Assembly (NCBI RefSeq): GCF_004803895.1
Contig: NZ_CP021978.1
Location: 6,014,001-6,078,000, forward strand
Reading direction: 5' to 3'
Source: Streptomyces hawaiiensis
GTDB taxonomy: Bacteria > Actinomycetota > Actinomycetes > Streptomycetales > Streptomycetaceae
DNA length: 64,000 nt
A program made the position numbers and the translations under genes. The notes under the pieces were generated by a model. It saw nothing but the letters and a program-made list of their open reading frames with translations. It was not told the DNA's origin and did no database searches. Positions 25,847 through 35,024 of the stretch are shown piece by piece. Position 1 is the stretch's first letter. Each line of letters opens with the position of its first letter.

Positions 25847-28465
25847 GTGAAGGCGATCCGTCGATTCACCGTCCGACCCGTTCTCCCCGACCCCCTCAGG
25901 CCCCTCAGCGATCTGGCCCGTAACCTGCGCTGGTCGTGGCACGCGGAGACCCGTGACCTGTTCCGGTCCGTCGACCCCGAGCGGTGGGCCGCCTCGGGCG
26001 GCGACCCCGTCCGGCTGCTCGGCAGCGTGCCGCCGGCGCGGCTGGCGGAGCTGGCCGGGGACGGCCCGTTCCTGCGCCGCCTCGCCGCGGTCGCGGGCGA
26101 TCTGCACGACTACACGACCGGCGAGCGCTGGTACCAGACCCAGCCCGAGGAACTGCCCGCGGCGATCGCCTACTTCTCACCCGAGTTCGGCATCACGGCC
26201 GCCCTGCCCCAGTACTCCGGCGGCCTCGGCATCCTGGCCGGCGACCACCTCAAGGCGGCCAGCGACCTCGGTGTCCCGCTGATCGGCGTCGGCCTGCTCT
26301 ACCGGCACGGCTACTTCCGTCAGACCCTGTCCCGGGACGGCTGGCAGCAGGAGCACTACCCCGTCCTCGACCCGAACGAGCTGCCCGTCGTCCAGCTCGA
26401 GGAGCCCGACGGCACCCCCGCCCAGGTCGCCCTCGCCCTGCCCGGCGGCAAGCAGCTGCACGCCCGGATCTGGCTGGCGCAGGTCGGCCGGGTCCCGCTG
26501 CTGATGCTGGACTCCGACGTCGAGGAGAACGACCTGGGCGAGCGCGGCGTGACCGACCGGCTCTACGGCGGCGGCAGCGAGCACCGGCTGCTCCAGGAGA
26601 TGCTCCTCGGCATAGGAGGTGTCCGGGCGGTACGGACGTACTGCCGGCTGACCGGTCACCCCGCGCCGGAGGTGTTCCACACCAACGAGGGACACGCTGG
26701 GTTCCTCGGCCTGGAGCGCATCGCCGAACTGTGCGCCGAAGGACTGGACTTCGGCTCCGCGCTGGAGTCGGTCCGCGCCGGGACCGTGTTCACCACCCAC
26801 ACCCCCGTCCCGGCCGGCATCGACCGCTTCGACCGGGAGCTGGTAGCCCGCCACTTCGGCCCCGACGCCGAGCTGCCCCGCATCGACGTCGACCGCATCC
26901 TGCGGCTCGGCATGGAGAGCTACCCCGGCGGGGAGCCCAACCTGTTCAACATGGCCGTGATGGGCCTGCGCTTGGCCCAGCGCGCCAACGGGGTCTCCCT
27001 GCTGCACGGCAACGTCAGCCGCGAGATGTTCTCCGGCCTGTGGCCCGGCTTCGACGCCGACGAGGTGCCGATCACCTCCGTGACCAACGGGGTGCACGCC
27101 CCCACCTGGGTCGCCCCCGAGGTGTTCCGGCTCGGCGCCCGGCAGATCGGCGCCCAGCGCGCCGAGGACGCGCTGACCGTCGGCGGCTCGGACCGCTGGG
27201 ACGCGGTGGCCGACATCCCCGACCAGGACATCTTCGAGCTGCGGCGGGTGCTGCGCGAGCAGCTCGTGACCGAGGTGCGGGAGCGTCTGCGGGCCTCCTG
27301 GCGACAGCGCGGCGCCCATACGGCCGAGCTGGGCTGGATCGACGGCGTGCTCGACCCGGACGTCCTGACCATCGGCTTCGCCCGGCGCGTCCCGTCGTAC
27401 AAGCGCCTGACGCTGATGCTGCGCGACCGGGACCGGCTGATGGACCTGCTGCTGCACCCCGAGCGGCCGGTCCAGATCGTCGTGGCGGGCAAGGCGCACC
27501 CGGCGGACGACGGCGGGAAGCGGCTGATCCAGGAGCTGGTGCGGTTCGCGGACGACCCGCGGGTGCGGCACCGGATCGTGTTCCTGCCGGACTACGGCAT
27601 GGCGATGGCGCAGAAGCTGTACCCCGGCTGCGACATCTGGCTGAACAACCCGCTCAGGCCTCTGGAGGCCTGCGGCACCTCCGGCATGAAGGCGGCGCTC
27701 AACGGCTGTCTGAATCTGTCCGTCCTCGACGGCTGGTGGGACGAGTGGTTCCAGCCCGACTTCGGCTGGTCCATCCCCACGGCCGACGGTGCCGGGACCG
27801 ACCCGGACCACCGCGACGACATAGAGGCCACGGCGCTGTACGACCTGCTGGAGCAGCGGGTGACGCCCCGCTTCTACGAGCGCGGGCGCAGCGGGCTGCC
27901 CGACCGGTGGATCGAGATGGTCCGGCACACGCTGAGCCTGCTCGGGCCGAAGGTGCTGGCGGGGCGGATGGTCCGCGAGTACGTGGAGCGGCTCTACGCG
28001 CCCGCCGCTCTCTCCCACCGGTCCATGGGCCCGGACACGGCACGCGGGCTCGCCGAGTGGAAGGGGCGGGTACGGGCGGCGTGGCCGGGGGTCACGGTCG
28101 ACCATGTGGAGACGTCCGCGTCCGAAGCTCTGGCCGAGCTCGGTACGACCCTGGGGCTTCGGGTGCGGGTCGGGCTCGGTGACCTCGGGCCGGATGACGT
28201 GGATGTGCAGGTCGTCTCGGGGCGTGTGGACGAGGAGGACCGCATCGCCGACGCGGCGGTCGTTCCGTTGAAGCCGGTGGGGTCACCCGACCAGGACGGG
28301 CGCTGGGTCTATGAAGGGCCCTTGTCCCTCGATCGCACCGGGCCTTTTGGGTATACGGTGCGGATCCTTCCCGCGCATCGGCTGTTGGCCTCGAGTGCGG
28401 AGTTGGGGCTTGTGGCCGGGCCTTCGGAGGATCTGGTGGCGGCTGCGGGGTTGTTGATGCGGTGA
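25847..28465 (+). CDS. glgP: Alpha-glucan (glycogen/maltodextrin) phosphorylase
   Basis: Pyridoxal-phosphate enzyme of 872 aa that releases glucose-1-phosphate from alpha-1,4-glucan ends. It is of the long actinobacterial type with an N-terminal DUF3417 extension (RNLRWSWHAETRDLF). Family signatures are FSPEFGITAALPQYSGGLG, the glucan-binding HTPVPAGIDRF, and the PLP site EACGTSGMKAALNG with the Schiff-base Lys in SGMKAA. GTG 25847 is preceded by GAGGTGG with 5 bases spacing; the open frame runs further upstream without a better start. It is close to but divergent from the glgE cluster. The gene stop abuts a dispersed repeat (28471-28552). Confidence 0.94.
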   Translation: MKAIRRFTVRPVLPDPLRPLSDLARNLRWSWHAETRDLFRSVDPERWAASGGDPVRLLGSVPPARLAELAGDGPFLRRLAAVAGDLHDYTTGERWYQTQPEELPAAIAYFSPEFGITAALPQYSGGLGILAGDHLKAASDLGVPLIGVGLLYRHGYFRQTLSRDGWQQEHYPVLDPNELPVVQLEEPDGTPAQVALALPGGKQLHARIWLAQVGRVPLLMLDSDVEENDLGERGVTDRLYGGGSEHRLLQEMLLGIGGVRAVRTYCRLTGHPAPEVFHTNEGHAGFLGLERIAELCAEGLDFGSALESVRAGTVFTTHTPVPAGIDRFDRELVARHFGPDAELPRIDVDRILRLGMESYPGGEPNLFNMAVMGLRLAQRANGVSLLHGNVSREMFSGLWPGFDADEVPITSVTNGVHAPTWVAPEVFRLGARQIGAQRAEDALTVGGSDRWDAVADIPDQDIFELRRVLREQLVTEVRERLRASWRQRGAHTAELGWIDGVLDPDVLTIGFARRVPSYKRLTLMLRDRDRLMDLLLHPERPVQIVVAGKAHPADDGGKRLIQELVRFADDPRVRHRIVFLPDYGMAMAQKLYPGCDIWLNNPLRPLEACGTSGMKAALNGCLNLSVLDGWWDEWFQPDFGWSIPTADGAGTDPDHRDDIEATALYDLLEQRVTPRFYERGRSGLPDRWIEMVRHTLSLLGPKVLAGRMVREYVERLYAPAALSHRSMGPDTARGLAEWKGRVRAAWPGVTVDHVETSASEALAELGTTLGLRVRVGLGDLGPDDVDVQVVSGRVDEEDRIADAAVVPLKPVGSPDQDGRWVYEGPLSLDRTGPFGYTVRILPAHRLLASSAELGLVAGPSEDLVAAAGLLMR

Positions 28466-28470
28466 GTCGC

Positions 28471-28552
28471 CGTCTGCGGGTGTGGGGGGAGGCTGGTTGC
28501 GCCCCGCGGCGGAGCCGCACATCGATGCAGCCCCGCGCCCCTCAGGTGTCCC
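28471..28552. repeat. Dispersed Streptomyces intergenic repeat (copy 1)
   Basis: The stretch from CTGCGGGTGTGG to CCCCGCGCCCCTC, with GGCGGAGCCGCACATCGATG inside, matches from memory a short repeat found many times between Streptomyces genes. It fills the gap between glgP and the DUF1990 gene and contains the latter's stop codon (28542-28544). Confidence 0.65.
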
Positions 28553-29078
28553 CGCCACCCAGCGTCGCGAGGTTCCGTAGGACGGTGCCGCACCTGCGTG
28601 CGTACGCGTGCTGGAATCCCCTGGTCGCGGGGCCGCCCGCCTTCGCGTACCACTTGGCCGCACGGCTGAAGGCGTTCACCGTCAGCCAGACGGTGCCGTC
28701 TCCCGTGCGGTCGACCACGAAGGACTCCTCGCCGCTCTCCGGGTGGCCGGGCAACGTGCCGTAGGCCCAGCCGGCGCGGCGGGGTTCCTCCACGGTCCAC
28801 ACCACGCGGCAGGGGGCCTTGATCATGCCGGCGAGGGTGACCGTGACGTCGACGCCGGGGGCGGCGCGGTCCGAGGCCGCGTCGATGCCCACGCCCATCG
28901 CCCGGTGCATCTCCCAGGTGAGGACCGCTTCCGAGGCCCGGCGGAAGACCTCCTCGCCCTCGCCGAGGCGGGTGCGTACGTTCATCGCGTGGAAGCCCGG
29001 CGGGCAGAAGCCCTGGTCGCGGGTGGCGCCGACATCGGCGTAGGTGAAGTTCTTCGGATCCGGATCAGACACGGTCAC
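28542..29078 (-). CDS. DUF1990 family protein
   Basis: Conserved protein of about 178 aa of the DUF1990 family; no enzymatic role is established. The core has a polyketide-cyclase/START-like look (FTYADVGATRD, LTWEMHRAMGVGI, APCRVVWTVEEPRRAGWAYGT, GHPESGEESFVV, NAFSRAAKWYAKAGGP). GTG 29078 is one of several closely spaced candidates (TTG 29081, GTG 29072), none with a strong ribosome site. It stands alone between glgP and the M4 protease genes. The stop codon lies inside a dispersed repeat, so the natural C-terminus may have been altered. Confidence 0.85.
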   Translation of the reverse strand: MTVSDPDPKNFTYADVGATRDQGFCPPGFHAMNVRTRLGEGEEVFRRASEAVLTWEMHRAMGVGIDAASDRAAPGVDVTVTLAGMIKAPCRVVWTVEEPRRAGWAYGTLPGHPESGEESFVVDRTGDGTVWLTVNAFSRAAKWYAKAGGPATRGFQHAYARRCGTVLRNLATLGGGDT

Positions 29079-29140
29079 CAAGACTAGGGCGGTACCCGGA
29101 CCCGCCTTCGCTCCGGGTACCGCCCGTGGTCGTGCTTCGG

Positions 29141-30790
29141 TCAGCCGACGTTGACGGCCGACCAGGCGGAGGCGACCGCCTTGTACTCGGTGCTGGACGC
29201 GCCGTACAGCGCCGAGGCCGCGTTCAGGGTCGCCGTGCGGGCCTGCGCGTACTTGGTCGTCGACGTCATGTACGTCGTCAGCGCCTTGTACCAGATCTGC
29301 AACGCCTTGGTCCGGCCGATGCCGGCGACCGTGGAGCCGTTGGACGTGGGCGAGTTGTAGGTCACGCCGTTGATCGTCTTCGAGCCGCTGCCCTCGGACA
29401 GCAGGTAGAAGAAGTGGTTGGCCGGACCGGAGGAGTAGTGGACGTCCACCCCGCCGAGGCTGGAGGACCAGCTGTCCTTGGACGCGCCGTCCTTGCTGGG
29501 CTTGTCCATGTAGCGCAGCGGCGTGCCGTCGCCGTTGATGTCGATCTCCTCGCCGATGAGGTAGTCACCGGCGTCGGAGGAGTTGTTGGCGAAGAACTCC
29601 GCGCCCGCGCCGAAGATGTCGCTGGTGGCCTCGTTCAGGCCGCCGGACTCCCCGCTGTAGTTGAGCCCGGCCGTGGCCGAGGTCAGGCCGTGGCTCATCT
29701 CGTGGGCGGCCACATCGAGCGAGGTCAGCGGGTTGGTGTTGCCCGAGCCGTCGCCGTAGGTCATGCAGAAGCAGCTGTCGGACCAGAAGGCGTTGACGTA
29801 GTTGTTGCCGTAGTGGACGCGCGAGTAGGCGGCCTTGCCGTCGTTGCGGATGCCGCTGCGGCCGAAGGTGCTCTTGTAGAAGTCCCAGGTCACCTGGGCG
29901 CCGTAGTGCGCGTCGGCGGCGGCGGTCTCCAGGTTGGAGGGGTTGCCGGTGCCCCAGACGTCGTCGGAACCGGAGAAGAGGGTGCCGGTGCCGGAGGTGC
30001 CGCGGTTGAGGTTGTACGTCTTGTGGCCGCCGCGCGTGCCGTCCGTCAGGTTGTAGGACGACCCGGACTTGGTGGTGGTCAGGGTGACCTTGCCGCTGTA
30101 CGTGGTGTTGCCGGTGCCGGTCTCGATGCCCTGGTACTCGTACAGCTTCTCGCCGGTCGCGGCGTCCGTGATGACGTGCAGCTCGTTCGGCGTGCCGTCC
30201 TCCTGGAGGCCGCCGACGACGGTCTCGTAGGCGAGGGTGGGCTTGCCGTCGGCCGCCCAGATCACCTTGCGGGGCGCGGAGTCCGCCTCGGTCTTGGCCG
30301 AGCCGGCCCCCTTGGCGAGGGCCACGGCCTGCTTCTCCGCCTTGGCGGCGGTGACCTGGGGCTTGAGCGAGGCGACCTTCAGGGCCGCCTTGGTGGCTCT
30401 GGTGACGCCCTTGTCCGCGCCGGACTTCGACTCGTGCACCACGAGGTCGCCGCCGAGGACCGGCAGGCCCGCGTAGGTGCGTTCGTAGCGCGTGTGGACC
30501 GAGCCGTCGGCGTCCTTCACGACGTCCTTGACGACCAGCTTCTCCTGGGCGCCGAGGCCTATCTCGTCCGCGGTCCGCGTGGCGTCCGCCTGCTGCTCCT
30601 GGATGAGCGCGGTGCGGGCGGGCGCGGAGAGCAGGACGGGGGCGGCGGCGAGGGCCGGCTTGCTCGCGGAGTCCGCGGCCACGCTGCTGCCGGAGGTCAG
30701 GCCGGTGGTGAGCAGGGCGCCGGCGGCGACGGCGGTGGCGATGGCCAGCGTGGCGCGCTTTGACGCGCGTAGAAAGAGGTGGACACACAA
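29141..30790 (-). CDS. Secreted thermolysin-like zinc metalloprotease (M4 family)
   Basis: Exported neutral protease of about 549 aa. After a signal peptide (KRATLAIATAVAAGALLTTG) come the FTP propeptide (RTYAGLPVLGGDLVVHE), a PepSY-like propeptide domain and the M4 catalytic domain. Zinc ligands are the two His in VAAHEMSHGLTS and Glu in GLNEATSDIFG; the catalytic His is in DVHYSSGPANHFFYLL. The N-terminus is uncertain: the in-frame TTG 30790 is only 1 base after GAGGAG, and a GTG at 30788 is in another frame (see findings). It is a tandem paralogue of the next gene but lacks its C-terminal domain. Confidence 0.92.
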   Translation of the reverse strand: MCVHLFLRASKRATLAIATAVAAGALLTTGLTSGSSVAADSASKPALAAAPVLLSAPARTALIQEQQADATRTADEIGLGAQEKLVVKDVVKDADGSVHTRYERTYAGLPVLGGDLVVHESKSGADKGVTRATKAALKVASLKPQVTAAKAEKQAVALAKGAGSAKTEADSAPRKVIWAADGKPTLAYETVVGGLQEDGTPNELHVITDAATGEKLYEYQGIETGTGNTTYSGKVTLTTTKSGSSYNLTDGTRGGHKTYNLNRGTSGTGTLFSGSDDVWGTGNPSNLETAAADAHYGAQVTWDFYKSTFGRSGIRNDGKAAYSRVHYGNNYVNAFWSDSCFCMTYGDGSGNTNPLTSLDVAAHEMSHGLTSATAGLNYSGESGGLNEATSDIFGAGAEFFANNSSDAGDYLIGEEIDINGDGTPLRYMDKPSKDGASKDSWSSSLGGVDVHYSSGPANHFFYLLSEGSGSKTINGVTYNSPTSNGSTVAGIGRTKALQIWYKALTTYMTSTTKYAQARTATLNAASALYGASSTEYKAVASAWSAVNVG

Positions 30791-30929
30791 GCTCCTCGGT
30801 GTGGGGGAAGTGCTGTGGTGCTGTGCGGCGTGGGGGAAGAGTGGCACTTGGGGCGCGTACATGTCAGGAGTGGCCGTGATGTTGGCCGGAAATCGCCGAC
30901 GAGGTGTACCGGCCGGACACGTGGAACGG

Positions 30930-30965
30930 ACGCCGCCCCGGGGGATTCGAACCCACCGGGGCGGC
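30930..30965 (-). terminator. Hairpin terminator after the second M4 protease gene
   Basis: Perfect 11-bp stem CGCCGCCCCGG (30930-30940) / CCGGGGCGGCG (30955-30965), 56 bases beyond the stop on the minus strand. The loop happens to read like a tRNA T-loop. Confidence 0.8.
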
Positions 30966-31020
30966 GCCCTGACTTGAGGGCCTACTGGCTACGGGCCTGG
31001 CGGCCTACGGGTCGACAGGC

Positions 31021-33084
31021 CTACGGGAAGGTCAGCTTCCAGCTGTTGATGTAGCCGGTGTCGCGGGCCGCGTTGTCCTGGACCCGCAGCTTCCAGGCGC
31101 CGTTGGCCACCTCGGAGGACGCGTTCACCGTGTAGGTGGTGTCGAGGTTGTCCGCGCTTCCGCCGGTGCCGTACCCCTTCAGCGTGTACGCCGTGCCGTC
31201 GGGGGCGACCAGCTCCACCTTGAGGTCACCGATGTAGGTGTGGACGATGTTCACCGCGACCTGGAGGTTGGACGGTGCGTTGCCCGTCCGGCCGGAGACG
31301 GTGACCGAGGAGGTGACCGCCGCGCCCCGGTCCGGGATCGACACGTCGGCGGCGTTCTCGAAGGACGTGCCGCCGCCGCCTCCGCCGCCGGAGCGGGCGC
31401 CGACGTTGATGCCCGCCCACGCGTCCTGGACCGCCTTGTACTCGGCGCTGTCCGTGCCGTAGAGCTCACCGGTGGCCGCGAGGGTGCCGGTGCGGGCGCC
31501 CGCGTAGTTGGTGGTCGAGGTGAACTTCGTGGTCAGCGCGCGGAACCAGATCTTCTCCGCCTTGTCCCGGCCGATGCCGGTGACCGGGAGGCCGTCCGAG
31601 GTGGGCGAGTCGTACGTGACACCGTTGATGGTCTTGGTGCCGCTGCCCTCGCTCAGCAGGTAGAAGAAGTGGTTCGCCGGGCCGGACGAGTAGTGCACGT
31701 CGATCGAGCCGATGCCCGAGTACCAGGCGTCCTTGGACGCGCCGTCCTTGCTCGGCTTGTCCATGTAGCGCAGCGGCGTGCCGTCGCCGTTGATGTCGAT
31801 CTCCTCGCCGATGAGGTAGTCACCGACGTCGGAGGAGTTCTTCGCGTAGAACTCGACGGTCGAGCCGAAGATGTCGCTGGTGGCCTCGTTCAGGCCGCCG
31901 GACTCGCCGGAGTAGTTGAGGCCCGCGGTGTTCGAGGTGAGCCCGTGGGTCATCTCGTGCGCGGCCACGTCGATCGACGTCAGCGGGTTGGCGTTGCCCG
32001 AGCCGTCGCCGTAGGTCATGCAGAAGCAGCTGTCCGACCAGAACGCGTTGACGTAGTTGTTGCCGTAGTGGACCCGGGAGTACGCGCCCACGCCGTCGCC
32101 GCGGATGCCGGAGCGGCCGTGCACGTTCTTGTAGTAGTCCCAGGTCAGGGCGGCACCGTAGTGCGCGTCGGCGCCCGCGGACTCCAGGTTGGACGGGGTG
32201 CCGTTGCCCCAGACGTCGTCCGGGCCGGAGAACAGGGTGCCGGTGCCCGAGGTGCCGCGGTTGAGGTTGTACGTCTTGTGGTTGCCGCGGGCGCCGTCGG
32301 TGAGGTTGTACGCCGACCCGGACTGGGTGGTGGTGAGGTCGACCGTGCCGGAGTACACCGTGTTGCCGGTGCCGGTCTCGATCGCCTCCCACTCGTACAG
32401 CTTCTCGCCGCTGGTGGCGTCGGTGACCACGTGCAGTTCCTGCGGGGTGCCGTCGTGCTGGAAGCCGCCGACGACCGTCTCGTAGGCCACGACCGGCTTG
32501 CCGCTCGCGGCCCAGATCACCTTACGGGGCTCGCGGTTGATGCCGGGGCTCTTGGCCTCGTCCGCCTTGCCCGCGGACAGGGCCTGCTGCCGGGCCTTCG
32601 CGGCGGGCACCGCGGCCTTCGTCGTGGCGGGCTTGACGGCGGCGCGACTGGCCTTCACGACGGCCGCGGTGGCGTCCGCCTTCGTGCCCTGGACGACCAG
32701 GTCACCGCCGAGGACCGGCAGGCCGTCGTAGGTGCGCTCGTAGCGCGTGTGCACGGTGCCGTCGCGGTCCTTCAGGACGTCACGGACGACCAGCTTCTCC
32801 TTGGCGCCGAGGCCCAGGTCCTTCGCGGTCCTGGCCTTGGCGGCGTCGGCCTCGCGGATCAGTGCGGCGCGCTGGGCGGGGGTGAGCTTGACCGACTCCG
32901 AGCCGGGGTTCGCCTTGCTCGCGGCCGACGGTGCCTTCTCCGGGGCTGCGGTGGCGGTGCCGCTCTGGACGGCGGCGGCGATCAGCGCGGCGACGCCGGC
33001 GAGGGCCACGGCCGCGGTGCGGCGGGGGGTGTGGGGAGTGCGTCTGTGGGAGGTGCCTCTTCGCGAGGAACTGCTTCTCAACAC
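31021..33084 (-). CDS. Secreted M4 metalloprotease with C-terminal P (proprotein convertase) domain
   Basis: Exported protease of 687 aa. It has a signal peptide (TAAVALAGVAALIAAAVQ), FTP and PepSY propeptides, and the M4 catalytic domain with VAAHEMTHGLTS (zinc His), GLNEATSDIFG (zinc Glu) and DVHYSSGPANHFFYLL. A Gly-rich linker (GARSGGGGGGG) leads to a P/Homo B domain (VNIVHTYIGDLKVELVAPDG...WKLRVQDNAARDTGYINSW), which often aids folding or substrate binding. GTG 33084 follows AAGGAG by 3 bases; TTG 33081 has better spacing (6). The catalytic part is nearly identical in layout to the downstream paralogue. Confidence 0.95.
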   Translation of the reverse strand: MLRSSSSRRGTSHRRTPHTPRRTAAVALAGVAALIAAAVQSGTATAAPEKAPSAASKANPGSESVKLTPAQRAALIREADAAKARTAKDLGLGAKEKLVVRDVLKDRDGTVHTRYERTYDGLPVLGGDLVVQGTKADATAAVVKASRAAVKPATTKAAVPAAKARQQALSAGKADEAKSPGINREPRKVIWAASGKPVVAYETVVGGFQHDGTPQELHVVTDATSGEKLYEWEAIETGTGNTVYSGTVDLTTTQSGSAYNLTDGARGNHKTYNLNRGTSGTGTLFSGPDDVWGNGTPSNLESAGADAHYGAALTWDYYKNVHGRSGIRGDGVGAYSRVHYGNNYVNAFWSDSCFCMTYGDGSGNANPLTSIDVAAHEMTHGLTSNTAGLNYSGESGGLNEATSDIFGSTVEFYAKNSSDVGDYLIGEEIDINGDGTPLRYMDKPSKDGASKDAWYSGIGSIDVHYSSGPANHFFYLLSEGSGTKTINGVTYDSPTSDGLPVTGIGRDKAEKIWFRALTTKFTSTTNYAGARTGTLAATGELYGTDSAEYKAVQDAWAGINVGARSGGGGGGGTSFENAADVSIPDRGAAVTSSVTVSGRTGNAPSNLQVAVNIVHTYIGDLKVELVAPDGTAYTLKGYGTGGSADNLDTTYTVNASSEVANGAWKLRVQDNAARDTGYINSWKLTFP

Positions 33085-33251
33085 TGACTCCTTCTGCGGG
33101 ACCGGGGGTCGCCCGGCCTGGGGAGGTGGAGGTGTTGCTGTGGGGTTTCTGTGGAGCAGTCGTGGGAAGCGTGGCAGGCGAGCGCGCTTTCTGTCAGGAC
33201 CGCGTCAACACAATGGCCGGAAACGGTTCGTTGACCGGAAGTTCATGTTCG

Positions 33252-35024
33252 TTATGCGGACGCTTCGCGATCCTCGGGCAGGTCCCCGTGCCAGGAGTGC
33301 CACAGCGCCGCGTAGGCCCCGTCGGCCGCCACCAGTTCGTCGTGCGTGCCGAGTTCGGTCAGCAGGCCGTCCTCCATCACGGCCACCCGGTCGGCGTCGT
33401 GCGCGGTGTGCAGCCGGTGCGCGACGGCGATGACGGTGCGCCCTTCGAGGACGGCGGCCAGGGCCCGCTCGGTGTGCCGGGCGGTCGTCGGGTCGAGCAG
33501 CGCGGTCGCCTCGTCGAGGATCAGCGTGTGCGGGTCCGCCAGCACCACCCGGGCCAGGGCGAGTTGCTGGGCCTGCGAGCCGTCGGTACGGCAACCGCCC
33601 TGGCCCAGCGGGGTGTCAAGACCCTGCGGCAGCCCCCGCACCCACGCGTCGGCACCCACCACGGCCAGCGCCTCCCACAACTCCTCGTCCCGCGCCGCCG
33701 GTTCGGCGATCCGCAGATTGTCGCGGACCGAGCCCAGGAACACATGGTGCTCCTGGGTGACCAGGACGACCTGGCGGCGCAGCCGCTCCGGCCCCAGCGC
33801 GACGACCGGCACTCCGCCGACGGTCACCGAGCCGGCGGTCGGCGCGTCGATGCCCGCCATCAGCCGGCTCAGCGTGGTCTTGCCGGCACCGGACGGCCCG
33901 ACCATGGCCAGCCGCTCCCCGGGCCGCACCGTCAGATCGACGCCACGCAGTACCTCGACGCCCCCGTCGTACGCGTAGCGCACCCCGACGGCATCGATGC
34001 GGTCACCGTCCGGATCCGGACACTCGCCCTCACCGGCGGCGCGCGGCGCCCGGGCCAGTCCCTCCACCCGGGCGAACGAGGCGCCGCTGCTCTGCAGTTG
34101 CTCGACCCGGACCAGGATCTCGTCCAGCGGATTGCTCAACTGGTGCAGATACAGGGCCGCCGTCACCACCGCCCCCAGACTCATCCCACCCGAGGAGTGC
34201 AGCGCACCGCCGATCACCAGCACACCGGCCACGGGCAGGACGTACGACACCTCCACCGCCGGGAAGAACACGCTGCGCAGGTAGAGCGTGTGGAAGCGGC
34301 TGCGGCGGGACGTCTCCAGGGCCTCCCGGCTCGCGGCCTTGCGCTGCCTCTCCAGACGGAACGCCTCGACCGTACGGGCACCGGACGCGGTCGCCGCGAG
34401 GATCTCCGCGACGTCGGACGTGGCCGCGCCCTCGGCGAGATAGCCGTCCCGGGCCCGGCGCAGGTACCAGCGCAACGCCAGTTGGACCGGGGTCAGTCCG
34501 AGCACGCCGACGGCGCCCAGCAGGGGGTCCAGGAGGAACACCGCGCCGATCAGGAACAGGCACTGGACCAGGTTGATGAGCAGGACCGGGCCGGCGTCGC
34601 GCAGGGTGTTGCCGACGGTCGTGACGTCCGAGGTGCCGCGGGCGGTGAGGTCGCCGGTGCCGGCGCGTTCCACGACCGACGCGGGCAGGGCGAGGGCACG
34701 GTCCACGAACCTCTCCCGGACGCGGGCCAGGGTGCGTTCGCCGAAGCGGTGGCCCACGTAGCGGGCCCAGCGGGCCAGCAGCAACTGGGCGAGGGCGCAC
34801 AGGAGGAGGGCGAGGGCGAGCCGGTCCACGGCTTCCACGCCGCGGCCTGCCCCTACGTCGTCGATCATCCGGCCCAGCAGCCAGGGTCCCGCCAGACCGG
34901 CCAGGGCGGCGAGGGCGTTGAGGCCGAGGACGGTGGTGAAGGCGCGGGTGTCGGCCCGTACGAGGTCCAGCATCGCGCGCCGGACGTCCCGCCGTGCGGC
35001 GACGGGCAGGTGGGTGCGGGTCAT
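33252..35024 (-). CDS. ABC exporter half-transporter with intact ATP site but degenerate signature motif
   Basis: Type IV (ABCB-like) half-transporter of 590 aa: six transmembrane helices (residues about 25-300) and a nucleotide-binding domain. Walker A GPSGAGKTT (376-384), Q-loop VTQEHH and Walker B LILDEAT (501-507) are intact. The signature LSGGQ is replaced by TDGSQAQQ (480-487). It pairs with the upstream gene product, which has the opposite defects, so the heterodimer should have one working ATP site. ATG 35024 overlaps the upstream stop by 4 bases. The substrate is unknown; it is second in a two-gene pair, with another ABC pair just upstream. Confidence 0.93.
   Translation of the reverse strand: MTRTHLPVAARRDVRRAMLDLVRADTRAFTTVLGLNALAALAGLAGPWLLGRMIDDVGAGRGVEAVDRLALALLLCALAQLLLARWARYVGHRFGERTLARVRERFVDRALALPASVVERAGTGDLTARGTSDVTTVGNTLRDAGPVLLINLVQCLFLIGAVFLLDPLLGAVGVLGLTPVQLALRWYLRRARDGYLAEGAATSDVAEILAATASGARTVEAFRLERQRKAASREALETSRRSRFHTLYLRSVFFPAVEVSYVLPVAGVLVIGGALHSSGGMSLGAVVTAALYLHQLSNPLDEILVRVEQLQSSGASFARVEGLARAPRAAGEGECPDPDGDRIDAVGVRYAYDGGVEVLRGVDLTVRPGERLAMVGPSGAGKTTLSRLMAGIDAPTAGSVTVGGVPVVALGPERLRRQVVLVTQEHHVFLGSVRDNLRIAEPAARDEELWEALAVVGADAWVRGLPQGLDTPLGQGGCRTDGSQAQQLALARVVLADPHTLILDEATALLDPTTARHTERALAAVLEGRTVIAVAHRLHTAHDADRVAVMEDGLLTELGTHDELVAADGAYAALWHSWHGDLPEDREASA

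Noticed and set aside
30930..30965. Possible tRNA or tRNA T-arm (GGATTCGAACC with flanking stem)
   Set aside because: Only a T-loop-like sequence inside an 11-bp hairpin is present; no D-arm, anticodon arm or acceptor stem follows. It is better explained as the terminator of the M4 protease gene.
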